A DNA stretch of 64,000 bases from Mucilaginibacter tundrae (GCF_013408825.1 NZ_JACCBZ010000011.1:62001-126000); one strand, 5' to 3'. Counted from the stretch's first letter, positions 27,328-35,465 are shown. Translations and numbers: made by a program. Notes: generated from the letters alone by a model not told the origin.

Positions 27328-27653
27328 TATCTATTTTATCAATACAACAGTTTAAAAAGCCAAGTACAAAGAAACAATCTATAAGAAAGTATCGTAAAAA
27401 AAGTTATAAATTTACAAAGCGGACCTATCATTCAGCTATTTAAAACGTTCAATTTTTAAGAAAGGAGGTTTTAGGCATTTAACAAATAAATACCAAACCG
27501 GCTGTCCGCCGGGCTTATTTAAAGCTTTTTAATTTTGATTAAAATACCTTTGAATAAAAATATTATGTTTTATTAGATTTTAAAACCCCAATTTTAAAAA
27601 TCTAAACCTGTTACCTAAACCTTTTAAATTTTTAAACCTTAATCTTTAAATTC
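27328..27653. other. Intergenic region between B1 copy 2 and tail-collar genes
   Basis: A 326-bp AT-rich stretch. It holds a small CCGGC...GCCGG hairpin (27498-27512) followed by a T-rich run that could end the B1 transcript, an isolated AAAGGAGG with no start codon after it, and a candidate promoter at 27549-27581. No gene was recognised. Confidence 0.5.
27549..27581 (+). promoter_or_regulatory. Candidate promoter of tail-collar operon
   Basis: TTTG (27549-27552) and TAGATTTT (27574-27581; one mismatch to TAnnTTTG) are separated by 21 bp, within the range used in Bacteroidota, and lie about 75 bp before the first tail-collar gene. Confidence 0.35.
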
Positions 27654-28226
27654 ATGGATAATTACATTGGAGAAATCAAAGCTTTCCCTTTTAATTTTGT
27701 ACCTGTCGGCTGGATCCCCTGTGACGGGAGGCAGCTGTTGATTCAACAGTACACTGTATTGTATGTCATTCTTGGCAGTCTTTATCAGCCAGCAGGCGTT
27801 CCTGTAAGCCCAACAACATTTTATGTACCTGACCTGCGTGGGGTTGTACCAATTGGCTTTAACCCGGCAGGCCCTTTAAACACTATTCAGGGTCAAAAAG
27901 GTGGTGAAGAAACAGTTACGCTTACGCAAACCCAGATACCATCGCACAATCACAACATACAGGCAGAGATATTTAGCCATACGTCTAATCCAGCCCAGTT
28001 AACCAATCAGCCAGGCAATACGGTTTATCTTACAAATGCAAGTACAGTGAGCGGAACAACTGTGGATAATATATATACCTATGCTGCTTCAAGCTCACCT
28101 GGTACAACGATGAATACTATTGCACTTGGTTTCACAGGTAATGGCGGAGCTCATGAAAATAGGATGCCTTATCTACCGATGAATTTTGCGGTATGTGCTG
28201 AAGGTCTATATCCATCAAGACCATAA
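27654..28226 (+). CDS. Phage tail collar domain (MdpB-like) protein 1
   Basis: A 190-residue protein with an N-terminal tail-collar domain: GEIKAFPFNFVPVGWIPCDGR, then a LYVILGSLY segment and FYVPDLRGVVPIG, followed by a low-complexity middle with paired His (IPSHNHNIQ) and a C-terminal HENRMPYLPMNFAVCAEG...SRP. The family is known from phage tail fibres and from microcystin-related (Mdp) proteins; function outside phages is unclear. First of three tandem paralogues, all inside the lasso locus, with no other phage gene nearby. Confidence 0.88.
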   Translation: MDNYIGEIKAFPFNFVPVGWIPCDGRQLLIQQYTVLYVILGSLYQPAGVPVSPTTFYVPDLRGVVPIGFNPAGPLNTIQGQKGGEETVTLTQTQIPSHNHNIQAEIFSHTSNPAQLTNQPGNTVYLTNASTVSGTTVDNIYTYAASSSPGTTMNTIALGFTGNGGAHENRMPYLPMNFAVCAEGLYPSRP

Positions 28227-28275
28227 TAGATCAGTTTTCAAATTAACAAAATCCTAACCTCTTAAAAATAAAAAA

Positions 28276-28839
28276 ATGGATAATTATCTTGGCGAAATAC
28301 GCATATTCCCGTATTCACATATTCCCAGCGGCTGGTTGCCCTGTAACGGACAAACCCTGCAATCGCAACAATATCAGGCCCTGTTTTCACTCCTGAGCAG
28401 CATATATGGCGGCAATGGCTCAACTAATTTTAACCTTCCTAATTTAAACGGAAAAGTAATAGTTGGGCAGGGTACAAGTACAACAGGTACGGCTTACCCT
28501 ATAGGTGTCGCTGGCGCAGGTGGGTCAGCAAGCGTGGTGCTTGGCACAGCAAACATCCCCTCGCATAACCATCTTGTAAATGCTGCAACCACATACGATT
28601 CAAACAACGCAACCAACGAGCTATTGGGTAATCCTAACGTTCCTACAAGCGCTACACAACCCCATATCAACGTAGCTGGTGCACAAATAAATTTGTATGG
28701 CCCCGGGCCTGCAAATACAACACTTAATGCAGGCAGCATAACTACTACCGGTACTGCAGCGGCACACGAAAACCGCATGCCTTATATGGCTTTAATTTAT
28801 TGTATTGCAACGTCAGGTCAGTATCCAACAAGATCTTAA
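28276..28839 (+). CDS. Phage tail collar domain (MdpB-like) protein 2
   Basis: A 187-residue paralogue of its neighbours, starting MDNYLGEIRIFPYSHIPSGW and carrying LFSLLSSIYGGNGSTNFNLPNLNG, NIPSHNHLV and HENRMPYMALIYCIATSGQ. It lies 49 bp after the first copy and 46 bp before the third, in the same operon. The repeat of the whole gene rather than a domain indicates tandem duplication and divergence; the middle regions differ most. Confidence 0.88.
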   Translation: MDNYLGEIRIFPYSHIPSGWLPCNGQTLQSQQYQALFSLLSSIYGGNGSTNFNLPNLNGKVIVGQGTSTTGTAYPIGVAGAGGSASVVLGTANIPSHNHLVNAATTYDSNNATNELLGNPNVPTSATQPHINVAGAQINLYGPGPANTTLNAGSITTTGTAAAHENRMPYMALIYCIATSGQYPTRS

Positions 28840-28885
28840 CCGCATATAGAAATCAAATCAATTATTAACTTAAAATTTAGTTTAT

Positions 28886-29419
28886 ATGAATTATTATTTA
28901 GGAGAAATCATTGCTTATGCAGGCAATTATGTACCACAATATTTTCAATTGTGCGATGGATCGATGTTAAACATTAACGAATATCAGGCGTTATATACTT
29001 TATTAGGAACTACCTATGGCGGCGGAGCAGGAACTTTTGCTGTACCTAACCTAAAGAGCATTGTAGTTGTAGGTACAGATTCAGGCACCTCATATCCATT
29101 GGCTGCAACAGGGGGAGCAACTACCGTTACGCTGGCAGAAGCAAATTTGCCTGTACATACGCATGCCTTAAACGCAAGTACTGCTGCTGCAACTGCTGCT
29201 TCGCCAGCCGGCGCCTTCCTTGCTGCTTCTAATAGTCCAACCGGTTACCCTAATGTATCTGCTTATTCAGCACCACCGGCAACACCGTCAACCATCTCGG
29301 GGATCCTGAATGCTGCATCCATTAACAACACAGGTGGCAGTGCTCCACATGATAATATGATGCCATACCTTACTATTAATTATATGATATGCACCCAAGG
29401 GCTATTTCCAACTTCCTGA
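28886..29419 (+). CDS. Phage tail collar domain (MdpB-like) protein 3
   Basis: A 177-residue third paralogue: NYYLGEIIAYAGNYVPQYFQ, LGTTYGGGAGTFAVPNLKS, NLPVHTHALN and a C-terminal HDNMMPYLTINYMICTQG. It has lost the GW..C spacing slightly (QYFQLCDG) but is otherwise complete. A terminator follows 43 bp downstream, ending the operon. Possible roles (surface or extracellular oligomeric fibre, delivery or immunity) are speculation. Confidence 0.88.
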   Translation: MNYYLGEIIAYAGNYVPQYFQLCDGSMLNINEYQALYTLLGTTYGGGAGTFAVPNLKSIVVVGTDSGTSYPLAATGGATTVTLAEANLPVHTHALNASTAAATAASPAGAFLAASNSPTGYPNVSAYSAPPATPSTISGILNAASINNTGGSAPHDNMMPYLTINYMICTQGLFPTS

Positions 29420-29755
29420 TACTAAGCATTAATATAGTAGTGACTGTTTAAATTTTATCAATATAACGCACTTGCATTTTGTTAACCGGGATGCAAGTGT
29501 GTTATTATAGTTTTCTACAGATATGTACTGTAAATCAATTATTTAGGTAAGTCAATTGCCTAAAAAGAAATTGCTATAGGAATCTTATGAATTGGCAATT
29601 CATAATGAGATTAAAAAAATAACTCAATAATAATAAAATAGACCTGATCCATATTAATAGATCAAGCCTAATAGTAAATATCCAAGAAAACCCTGTCGGC
29701 AATAGTGTTTAAAACACTTAATAAGCCACAGCTTAGTGGTAGTTACTATTCTTAC
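29420..29755. other. Intergenic region between tail-collar operon and precursor 2
   Basis: A 336-bp stretch between convergent transcripts. It contains the terminator of the collar operon (listed separately), a TGAATTGGCAATTCA palindrome near 29590 and an AAGTGTTTTAAACACTT palindrome (29704-29720, minus strand) that may end the precursor-2 transcript. No further gene was seen. Confidence 0.5.
29463..29505 (+). terminator. Terminator after tail-collar genes
   Basis: ATAACGCACTTGCAT pairs with ATGCAAGTGTGTTAT (one G-T pair) around a 13-nt loop, followed by TATAGTTTT. It is 43 bp after the last collar stop codon. Confidence 0.7.
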
Positions 29756-29899
29756 TTAACTGCCTGTAATGCCACTGTCTGATTGTACATCCCCAACACC
29801 TTGTGTCTCTGTTTCTATTGGTAAAAAATTCACTTCAGGTTTGCTCCAGTTTTCTTTAAGCTGATCGTTGTTGTTCGTAGTGGTGATTTCAGTTTTCAT
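29756..29899 (-). CDS. Lasso peptide precursor 2 (A2), short
   Basis: A 47-residue reading frame recovered by reading the minus strand downstream of cyclase 2. The leader (1-33) contains WSKPEV, the [Y/W]xxP motif of lasso leaders, and ends ETQ with Thr at position -2, the residue most often found there. The predicted 14-residue core is GVGDVQSDSGITGS: Gly1 can form a macrolactam with Asp8. The distance from the motif Pro to the core Gly is 13 residues, identical to precursor 1, which supports both cleavage predictions. It ends in Ser like precursor 1. The tail is short and lacks bulky residues, so threading, or the ring choice, is less certain. Confidence 0.75.
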   Translation of the reverse strand: MKTEITTTNNNDQLKENWSKPEVNFLPIETETQGVGDVQSDSGITGS

Positions 29900-29935
29900 A
29901 TCAGTAGTTGATTATTGTTTAAGTAGCATTTTATA

Positions 29936-29966
29936 CAAATATAAATTATCTATAGTAAATAAAAAA
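29936..29966 (-). promoter_or_regulatory. Candidate promoter of lasso precursor 2
   Basis: On the minus strand TATATTTG (complement of 29936-29943) matches TAnnTTTG exactly; 19 bp upstream the -33 position reads TTTT rather than TTTG. The predicted leader is about 30 nt. The precursor could also be read through from the cyclase gene 188 bp upstream. Confidence 0.4.
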
Positions 29967-30087
29967 GATAAAATAAAAATTATTTTACTGAAGATATATT
30001 TTAATTACGTTATTTATAATTACAATAGGCATATAAAGTAAACTATCAATTAAATTAGCGAATAATTGCCGATTCTTGGAACGGTGT

Positions 30088-31980
30088 TTAAGTAAACAGA
30101 TAGTTTTTTTTCTTTAAATAGCTAAATACTTTGCATGAAATGCCTGCCTGCATCATTCTTATTCCCATAACTGATGTGGAGTTGCTGAAGCCGGCAAAAG
30201 GTTCGATCTGGTCAAAATGTTTTTCTATAATTTCTTTTGAGAAATATTTGTCAAAAACAAAGGCATAGTCTTCATGTGCCATCATGTCATTCAAAATTTC
30301 CCGGCTTTGTAAAGTCCGCCTGACAAAATCAGGCGTATAAGGCAGTTTATCTTTACGCCATTGTATTTCTGCGGGAATTACACCAGCCATGGCATGTCTT
30401 ATAAATCCTCTTTTATAACCATTTTTGTTAAATAAATGCAGCGGTGCTTCCATTAAAAACGCCATTATATTTTTATCGAACATCGGGTCGCTGCTGTTCA
30501 TATTATAATAAGAGTTGCGGTTAGCAAACAAACCGGTTAAACGACCGATAAAACCACTTTCTATTAACTTTTGCATATTAGCCTTATTATCTATCTTTTG
30601 TGAAAGATCAACAAAAGGCGAATATTTAGTTGTTAAGTCGTTTTTTAGAACAGTTTGTATTTGCCAGTTAACCTCATCAGGTTTTATAAGTTTGCGCAAT
30701 CGCTTATAGAAGGCTGTATATACCGCATATTCTGTTCTTATTAATTGAAGCAGGTTCTTATCTTCCGTCTCTGAAAATTGCTTTAATAAATTCAAGGCAA
30801 GCTTAAGTTGTTTTTGTTGGATAAGCTGGTAAATAACCGTATTGCCTTTCCAAGACACCCAATGGTCACCCCCAAAACCTGTAAACAGGTTCCTGATCTT
30901 TTTTTCCTGTGCAGCCGCTAAAATAGCATGATCTATGTAGAAAAAACCATTGGGAAGGCATTCGTCTTTTTCAAAGGCATCTTCCACATTGTAAAAAGGC
31001 CCTTTGCCGGGTGCTTCCACATATGTTTGTATGATATTGGGGCAATGCTTATTTACAATTTCGATATATTGCCGTTCATCCTGTTCGACACCGGTATGGT
31101 TTAGCGGTAATACTGAAGAAAAAGCATAAAGTGGTTTATTTTTTTTGGCGAGAAGCTCTGATAATATACAGCCAATACTGGTAGAATCAAGACCGCCGCT
31201 TAAGGTTATACCCACAGGCACATCTGGGTTCAGCCGTTTTTCAACGGCCTGATATAGCAGATCTTTAAAGCAATTAATCCAGTCTTCATCTTTTAAAAAA
31301 TGATATTTGTTTAATGATTTTGGCGTCCAATATTTTTCAATACTTGTTTTACTATCAATTAATTTAAGTACACTACCACCGCATAAGGCAAATATTTCCT
31401 TATTATAAGTTTGGTTGGGAGGAGACTGCCTGAAATGATAATGCATTAAATGTGCTTCATTAAAATAATTGGGGGTGATTTTGGCCGCTACAACCCCTTT
31501 TATTTCGCTGCAAAAAATCAATTCGTCCGGACTGTCATAATAAAATACCGGCCGGAAACCGATATGATCAGTGGCCATAAAAAGCTGTTGAGATGTTTTA
31601 TTCCAGATGGCAAAAACATATTCACCTTCCAGGTGATCAACACATTGTTCGCCCCATTTTTGATACGCTTTTAATATCAGGTAGGAGTCAGGTTCTGCCG
31701 CGTATTGCTGTTTATCCAAATTTAATGAACTATACAGTTCATCCCGGTTATCAATTCGGGCATCGGCAGTAAGTACAAGGTCTGCTGTTTCAACAGGCAA
31801 TTGTTCATTAATTTGCTGCGGATAAACGATCAGCTTACAAAAACCAAGCGCTGCATAGTCACTTTGCCATAAGCCGCTGCCATTGGTAGCCCTGTGAGCA
31901 ATAGCCTCCTTTATTCTATTGATGCTTTCCCCGTCAGTAAACTTGCTCTTTTTATTAATAATGCCAAATATTGCGCTCAT
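30088..31980 (-). CDS. Lasso cyclase, asparagine-synthetase-like protein C (copy 2)
   Basis: A 630-residue homologue of cyclase 1. Seen: N-terminal MSAIFGIINKK without the Cys2 nucleophile, DARIDNRDELYSSLN, FAIWNKTSQQLFMATDHIGFRPVFYY-type segment (split here by position about 135-160), and the ATP-binding SGGLDSTS (Ser261 to Asp265). It is predicted to close the ring of precursor 2, encoded 188 bp downstream on the same strand. A palindromic element separates it from the upstream sulfotransferase gene, so it may have its own promoter. Confidence 0.9.
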   Translation of the reverse strand: MSAIFGIINKKSKFTDGESINRIKEAIAHRATNGSGLWQSDYAALGFCKLIVYPQQINEQLPVETADLVLTADARIDNRDELYSSLNLDKQQYAAEPDSYLILKAYQKWGEQCVDHLEGEYVFAIWNKTSQQLFMATDHIGFRPVFYYDSPDELIFCSEIKGVVAAKITPNYFNEAHLMHYHFRQSPPNQTYNKEIFALCGGSVLKLIDSKTSIEKYWTPKSLNKYHFLKDEDWINCFKDLLYQAVEKRLNPDVPVGITLSGGLDSTSIGCILSELLAKKNKPLYAFSSVLPLNHTGVEQDERQYIEIVNKHCPNIIQTYVEAPGKGPFYNVEDAFEKDECLPNGFFYIDHAILAAAQEKKIRNLFTGFGGDHWVSWKGNTVIYQLIQQKQLKLALNLLKQFSETEDKNLLQLIRTEYAVYTAFYKRLRKLIKPDEVNWQIQTVLKNDLTTKYSPFVDLSQKIDNKANMQKLIESGFIGRLTGLFANRNSYYNMNSSDPMFDKNIMAFLMEAPLHLFNKNGYKRGFIRHAMAGVIPAEIQWRKDKLPYTPDFVRRTLQSREILNDMMAHEDYAFVFDKYFSKEIIEKHFDQIEPFAGFSNSTSVMGIRMMQAGISCKVFSYLKKKNYLFT

Positions 31981-32054
31981 GCTATCTATAAATTATACGT
32001 ATCGTACTTGTAAAATAATTTTCACCTGTTTTTAGTAATAATAAATGAATGTTA

Positions 32055-32100
32055 AGCCTCTTTCTAAATCTCTCCTTCTGGGGGAGATTTAGAAGAGGCT
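32055..32100. repeat. Palindromic intergenic element
   Basis: AGCCTCTTTCTAAATCTC (left) and GAGATTTAGAAGAGGCT (right) form an almost perfect stem with one bulged T, closed by CTCCTTCTGGGG. No U tract follows on either strand, so it looks more like a REP-type repeat than a terminator. It lies between sulfotransferase 2 and cyclase 2. Confidence 0.6.
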
Positions 32101-32109
32101 GCAATTATA

Positions 32110-32961
32110 TTATAAATATTGATACCTTTTCATTACGCTGTGATGCTTTTGGGTAATATATTCAACCTGCGATGCAGCCAGTTCATGTTCCCAACCATTC
32201 ATTTCCCCTTGTCTAAAAAAAGCTTGGTTTTTGGCGGAAAATCTTTCACCAAACCCTTGTTCCTGTTCTTGTTTTTTCAGACTTGAAAAACTACTGGCCT
32301 CAATGGCCTTTAACAATTCATTATCATTGTACTTACCCGGATCGATATGCTGCATTAATTGCTTAAATGTATCAAAAGTATTAATAAGCATATCTTCATA
32401 GCGCACTGTAAAAACCGGGAATGGAGGCCTTAATGTCCAGCTTTCTACATGAAAGCTCCAGTTGGAGATGAATTGCCTGAACTGACTATCAGTATTAAGG
32501 TTATTATTTTGATTAAAAATGGCATAATCGTCATCAGCTAATCTTTTAACTGCATGGTCAATGGTTATACTACTATGATTAGCCAGCGAGCCGGCTATAT
32601 CCAAAGGGTTTCGAACGAAATAAATGGCACAAAATGTACTTTCGGTTGGGATAATGGGTTGATTTAAATGGCTAAATGTATAAGCATCATGTACTTTTAC
32701 ATAAAACCTTTCTTGTTTGTAAGAAGCAGCTAAATGGTTATACATTAGCGGTTGTGTTATTTTGGCTTCTTTATCAGTAAGGTATGTTGAGTTGAGATCT
32801 GTATGGTTAGTAAATATTTGACGCGAAGAAAACATTATTTTTTCCATTTGATTAATATCAACTTCGCCATTATTCATTAAAGCTGAAAGGAAAGCCCTGA
32901 ACCACGTATTGCCGCTTTTAGGATATGATGCCAGCCAGATAATTTTTTTTTGCAGATCCAT
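32110..32961 (-). CDS. Sulfotransferase 2 of lasso cluster
   Basis: A 283-residue PAPS-dependent sulfotransferase, clearly paralogous to the 24494 gene. Seen: SYPKSGNTWFRAFLSALM near the N-terminus, FVRNPLDIAGSLANHSSIT, YEDMLINTFDTF, and a C-terminal FFRQGEMNGWEHEL segment with the same order as copy 1. It is 11 bp after kinase 2 in one operon. Because each module has one kinase-sulfotransferase pair, both modifications appear to belong to the pathway rather than to a single peptide. Confidence 0.88.
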   Translation of the reverse strand: MDLQKKIIWLASYPKSGNTWFRAFLSALMNNGEVDINQMEKIMFSSRQIFTNHTDLNSTYLTDKEAKITQPLMYNHLAASYKQERFYVKVHDAYTFSHLNQPIIPTESTFCAIYFVRNPLDIAGSLANHSSITIDHAVKRLADDDYAIFNQNNNLNTDSQFRQFISNWSFHVESWTLRPPFPVFTVRYEDMLINTFDTFKQLMQHIDPGKYNDNELLKAIEASSFSSLKKQEQEQGFGERFSAKNQAFFRQGEMNGWEHELAASQVEYITQKHHSVMKRYQYL

Positions 32962-32972
32962 ATTTTGTTTTT

Positions 32973-33890
32973 TTATATAGCAAAAAAATCTTCAGATTCT
33001 AAAAATGCAATTATTTGTCTGATCGTATCCCTTTTAGCAGGCCGTTGAATTTTGATAATATTTTTACAAGAGGCAAGTAAATTTGTTAATGCATAAAAAT
33101 AATTATTTCTTTTTTGCGTCCCGTTTATTTGAAATGGTCTAAATATATTTTTTTCCAGCTCTGCTAATACCCCGATTGTTGACAGCCTGGATGTCTGGAT
33201 CTTTTCAAGTTGATTCTTTTTTTCTAAAAATATAATCCCTTTCACCAAAGCCGGATCTTTAGTAAATCCTGAATGAAAGGATAATCCATATTTAGGAAAA
33301 TCAGGACGTAACATCAGCTCATTACCTGGTTTATTGATGCCTAATTTATCAAAACTGTCTTCCCATAAATTAATCACAGGATAAGAGGGTGTTACCCATG
33401 CCTTATTATCAGTATTATCAGGGCCAAATACGCACATATCGTCACAAAATACTCGGTGCCCGCGGGCTTGCAATGCAGCGGCAAGCGTGGATTTTCCTGA
33501 ACCGGGCTGCCCCAGGAACAGGCAAACCCCGCCACTTATATGTACGCCTGAAGCATAAAAGGGAATCAGGTTACGTTGAAGCAACAAGGCCGAGATTACG
33601 CTGTCCAGTAAAAATAACCTGACAGATCTATCGTCTGATGCAGCATCAGGCTGAACGGTTATCTCGTTTCCATTACGCACATAGTAAGCCGCAACACCCG
33701 TTATAAGTATCAGATATTCCCTTTCATTTATAGAAACATTTAAAGCGCTCACCACATTATCTCCGTTTATTTCATCAGGAACGATACCTCTTCTGATGGC
33801 AATATCAGGTTTTGAAAAATGATGAGGAACCAATTCAGGGAAAGCTATTTCTGATTCGATATTCAACCCAAAGCCCCGGTAATAATTCAT
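32973..33890 (-). CDS. HPr-kinase-like lasso tailoring protein 2 (altered HAS motif)
   Basis: A 305-residue HprK-related protein; the frame extends to 33926, but ATG 33890 (MNYYRGFGLNIESEIAFPEL) aligns with the start of kinase 1. Seen: P-loop GQPGSGKST and acidic pair HRVFCDDMCVF. The HAS segment before the P-loop reads PFYASGV, with Tyr where kinases 1 and 3 have His. If that His takes part in catalysis, as the conserved His does in HPr kinase, activity may be altered. It is encoded between B2 copy 2 and sulfotransferase 2 in one operon. Confidence 0.82.
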   Translation of the reverse strand: MNYYRGFGLNIESEIAFPELVPHHFSKPDIAIRRGIVPDEINGDNVVSALNVSINEREYLILITGVAAYYVRNGNEITVQPDAASDDRSVRLFLLDSVISALLLQRNLIPFYASGVHISGGVCLFLGQPGSGKSTLAAALQARGHRVFCDDMCVFGPDNTDNKAWVTPSYPVINLWEDSFDKLGINKPGNELMLRPDFPKYGLSFHSGFTKDPALVKGIIFLEKKNQLEKIQTSRLSTIGVLAELEKNIFRPFQINGTQKRNNYFYALTNLLASCKNIIKIQRPAKRDTIRQIIAFLESEDFFAI

Positions 33891-33974
33891 TTCGTTAAAG
33901 TTTACTTGTAATAATTCAAGCGGCAACCAAATTTATCACTATTACTTAAAATATCAGATTATTATGTCTGTTTA

Positions 33975-34400
33975 TTAGCTTTCAAACCTGCTTAGAACTG
34001 TATAATTATCTAATTTACCATCACCTGTAATTATTACGGCATTACTTTTTAGCCATGCATGCGCAAGTAATTTATTGGTGTCGGTCTTGTACACTCCAAA
34101 GTAAATAACACTTTTAAAACCTCTTCTTTTCAGCATTATTTTAGCAGCCAGCGCCTGTTCAAAACATTTTGCCCGCCACGGGGAATAATGAGCGCCCCTT
34201 AAAATTGACATGCTTATTTTTTTAAGAACGTTATCATCATTGACTGGGAAATTGCTTTCAAGGTTATCAGTTTTTACTTTGCCCATTAGCGGCACAATTT
34301 TTTTGAAAGGAAAAAACACCAGCATTATCCTCGCGAAAGCAAGTAAAAACCAGGCCTCGGTAAAGAGAACATATTCCTTAAACGTAACGGATGGTTTCAT
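33975..34400 (-). CDS. Lasso peptide leader peptidase B2 (transglutaminase-like, copy 2)
   Basis: A 141-residue B2 protein. Seen: FFPFKKIVPLMG near the N-terminus, catalytic Cys79 in SPWRAKCFEQALAAKIMLKRRG and His114 in LAHAWLKSN. At the place where copy 1 has Asn-Asp, this copy has Asn120-Ala, so the acidic third residue of the triad is missing or supplied from elsewhere. It starts 3 bp after the stop of kinase 3 and is followed by kinase 2, all in one operon of module 2. It should remove the leader of precursor 2. Confidence 0.87.
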   Translation of the reverse strand: MKPSVTFKEYVLFTEAWFLLAFARIMLVFFPFKKIVPLMGKVKTDNLESNFPVNDDNVLKKISMSILRGAHYSPWRAKCFEQALAAKIMLKRRGFKSVIYFGVYKTDTNKLLAHAWLKSNAVIITGDGKLDNYTVLSRFES

Positions 34401-34403
34401 TAA

Positions 34404-35339
34404 TTATAATAATCCTTCCAAATGTAGCAATAGTTGTTCCCTGGTTTCACCTGCCGGCCTGGTGATTTCATAAACTTTGCTGGTTTTTAGTAGCCCTGTA
34501 ATAACACCAAAACGGATGTGTTTTAAATTATCACCCTTTAACAACTTAGCCCTGTAAACCTGTTCGTTAACAGCAACAAAGGCTTCTCCTCCTGATAATT
34601 CTCTGATTTTTAATTCAGTTCCCTCGCCTTTTTTTAAAACAATAATTTTGTCAATAGGATAGCTCTTTTTGTTGAAGCTATTATGAAAAAAGATACCATA
34701 TTTATCCATTCCGGGTCTCACCAAAAAAGATCTGTCGTTAAACATCTCATGCTGCAGGTTATTTAACGTATCATTCCACAATTTGATCATTGGGTATGAA
34801 GCTGTTGCTAATATATCTCCCGAGCCATTTTTTTGCAGCACTACAACGTCATCGCTAAAAATAGTGTATCCTTTTTTTATTAATCCCGCAGTAAGTGTTG
34901 ATTTTCCGGCACCTGAGTCGCCAGTAATTAACAACAGACGATCATCCCTGATAATGGCAGATGCATGAAATGGTAATAGGTCTCTTTGTAAAAGGATAGC
35001 AGCCATAACCGTGGCAAGTACAAAAAGCCTTACACTACGCATTTCGGTACTATTAATATCAGGCTCAATAATTATACTATTGCCGTTTGTTGCATAATAT
35101 CTTGCAACGTTTTTTACTTCAAAAGTGAGTTCTGTCTCATTAAGCAAGTGAAAAATATGCTTTCGATGGTTAAGGGTCGACTCATTATGAAAAGGCATTT
35201 TTCCAAGAACGATGGTTACGTCCGCCTTATCAAATTCAGAAGGCAATAATTCGGGAAATTCAATTTCTGATGAGATATTTAATCCGAACCCCCAATAATT
35301 ATAATTAGACTTATGCTTAGTTAGGGAAGTTTTGTTCAT
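34404..35339 (-). CDS. HPr-kinase-like lasso tailoring kinase 3
   Basis: A 311-residue HprK-related kinase with a full motif set: YWGFGLNISSEIEFPELLP, PFHASAI (His125), P-loop GDSGAGKST (140-148, Lys146) and YTIFSDDVVVL. It is the promoter-proximal gene of the module 2 operon (kinase 3, B2, kinase 2, sulfotransferase 2, cyclase 2, precursor 2). Since kinase 2 in the same operon has an altered motif, kinase 3 may be the main phosphorylating enzyme there; alternatively the two add successive phosphates. Both ideas are inference. Confidence 0.87.
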   Translation of the reverse strand: MNKTSLTKHKSNYNYWGFGLNISSEIEFPELLPSEFDKADVTIVLGKMPFHNESTLNHRKHIFHLLNETELTFEVKNVARYYATNGNSIIIEPDINSTEMRSVRLFVLATVMAAILLQRDLLPFHASAIIRDDRLLLITGDSGAGKSTLTAGLIKKGYTIFSDDVVVLQKNGSGDILATASYPMIKLWNDTLNNLQHEMFNDRSFLVRPGMDKYGIFFHNSFNKKSYPIDKIIVLKKGEGTELKIRELSGGEAFVAVNEQVYRAKLLKGDNLKHIRFGVITGLLKTSKVYEITRPAGETREQLLLHLEGLL

Positions 35340-35465
35340 TAGTTTTTAAAATCGCTGCAATTAACAAAAAATGTGTAAACAATATACCGTAAATTATATT
35401 GTCTTTTTTTGTAATATATCGATTATAAAATTTCTTTAAGTTTAAATGTGTTTGCAAAAGTTTTA

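Noticed and set aside
27654..29419. Prophage or tailocin suggested by the tail-collar genes
   Set aside because: No sheath, tube, baseplate, lysis or packaging gene is found within the window; only the collar paralogues occur.
29640..29755. Possible continuation of precursor 2 beyond its stop codon, which would give a longer core like precursor 1
   Set aside because: The downstream minus-strand sequence has no residues resembling the precursor-1 tail and contains further stops; the 47-codon frame stands by itself.
29756..29899. Alternative alignment of precursor 2 with precursor 1 on the shared VQS motif, placing the core after DVQS
   Set aside because: That core would be only seven residues with no suitable ring acid, and it breaks the equal 13-residue spacing from the leader Pro.
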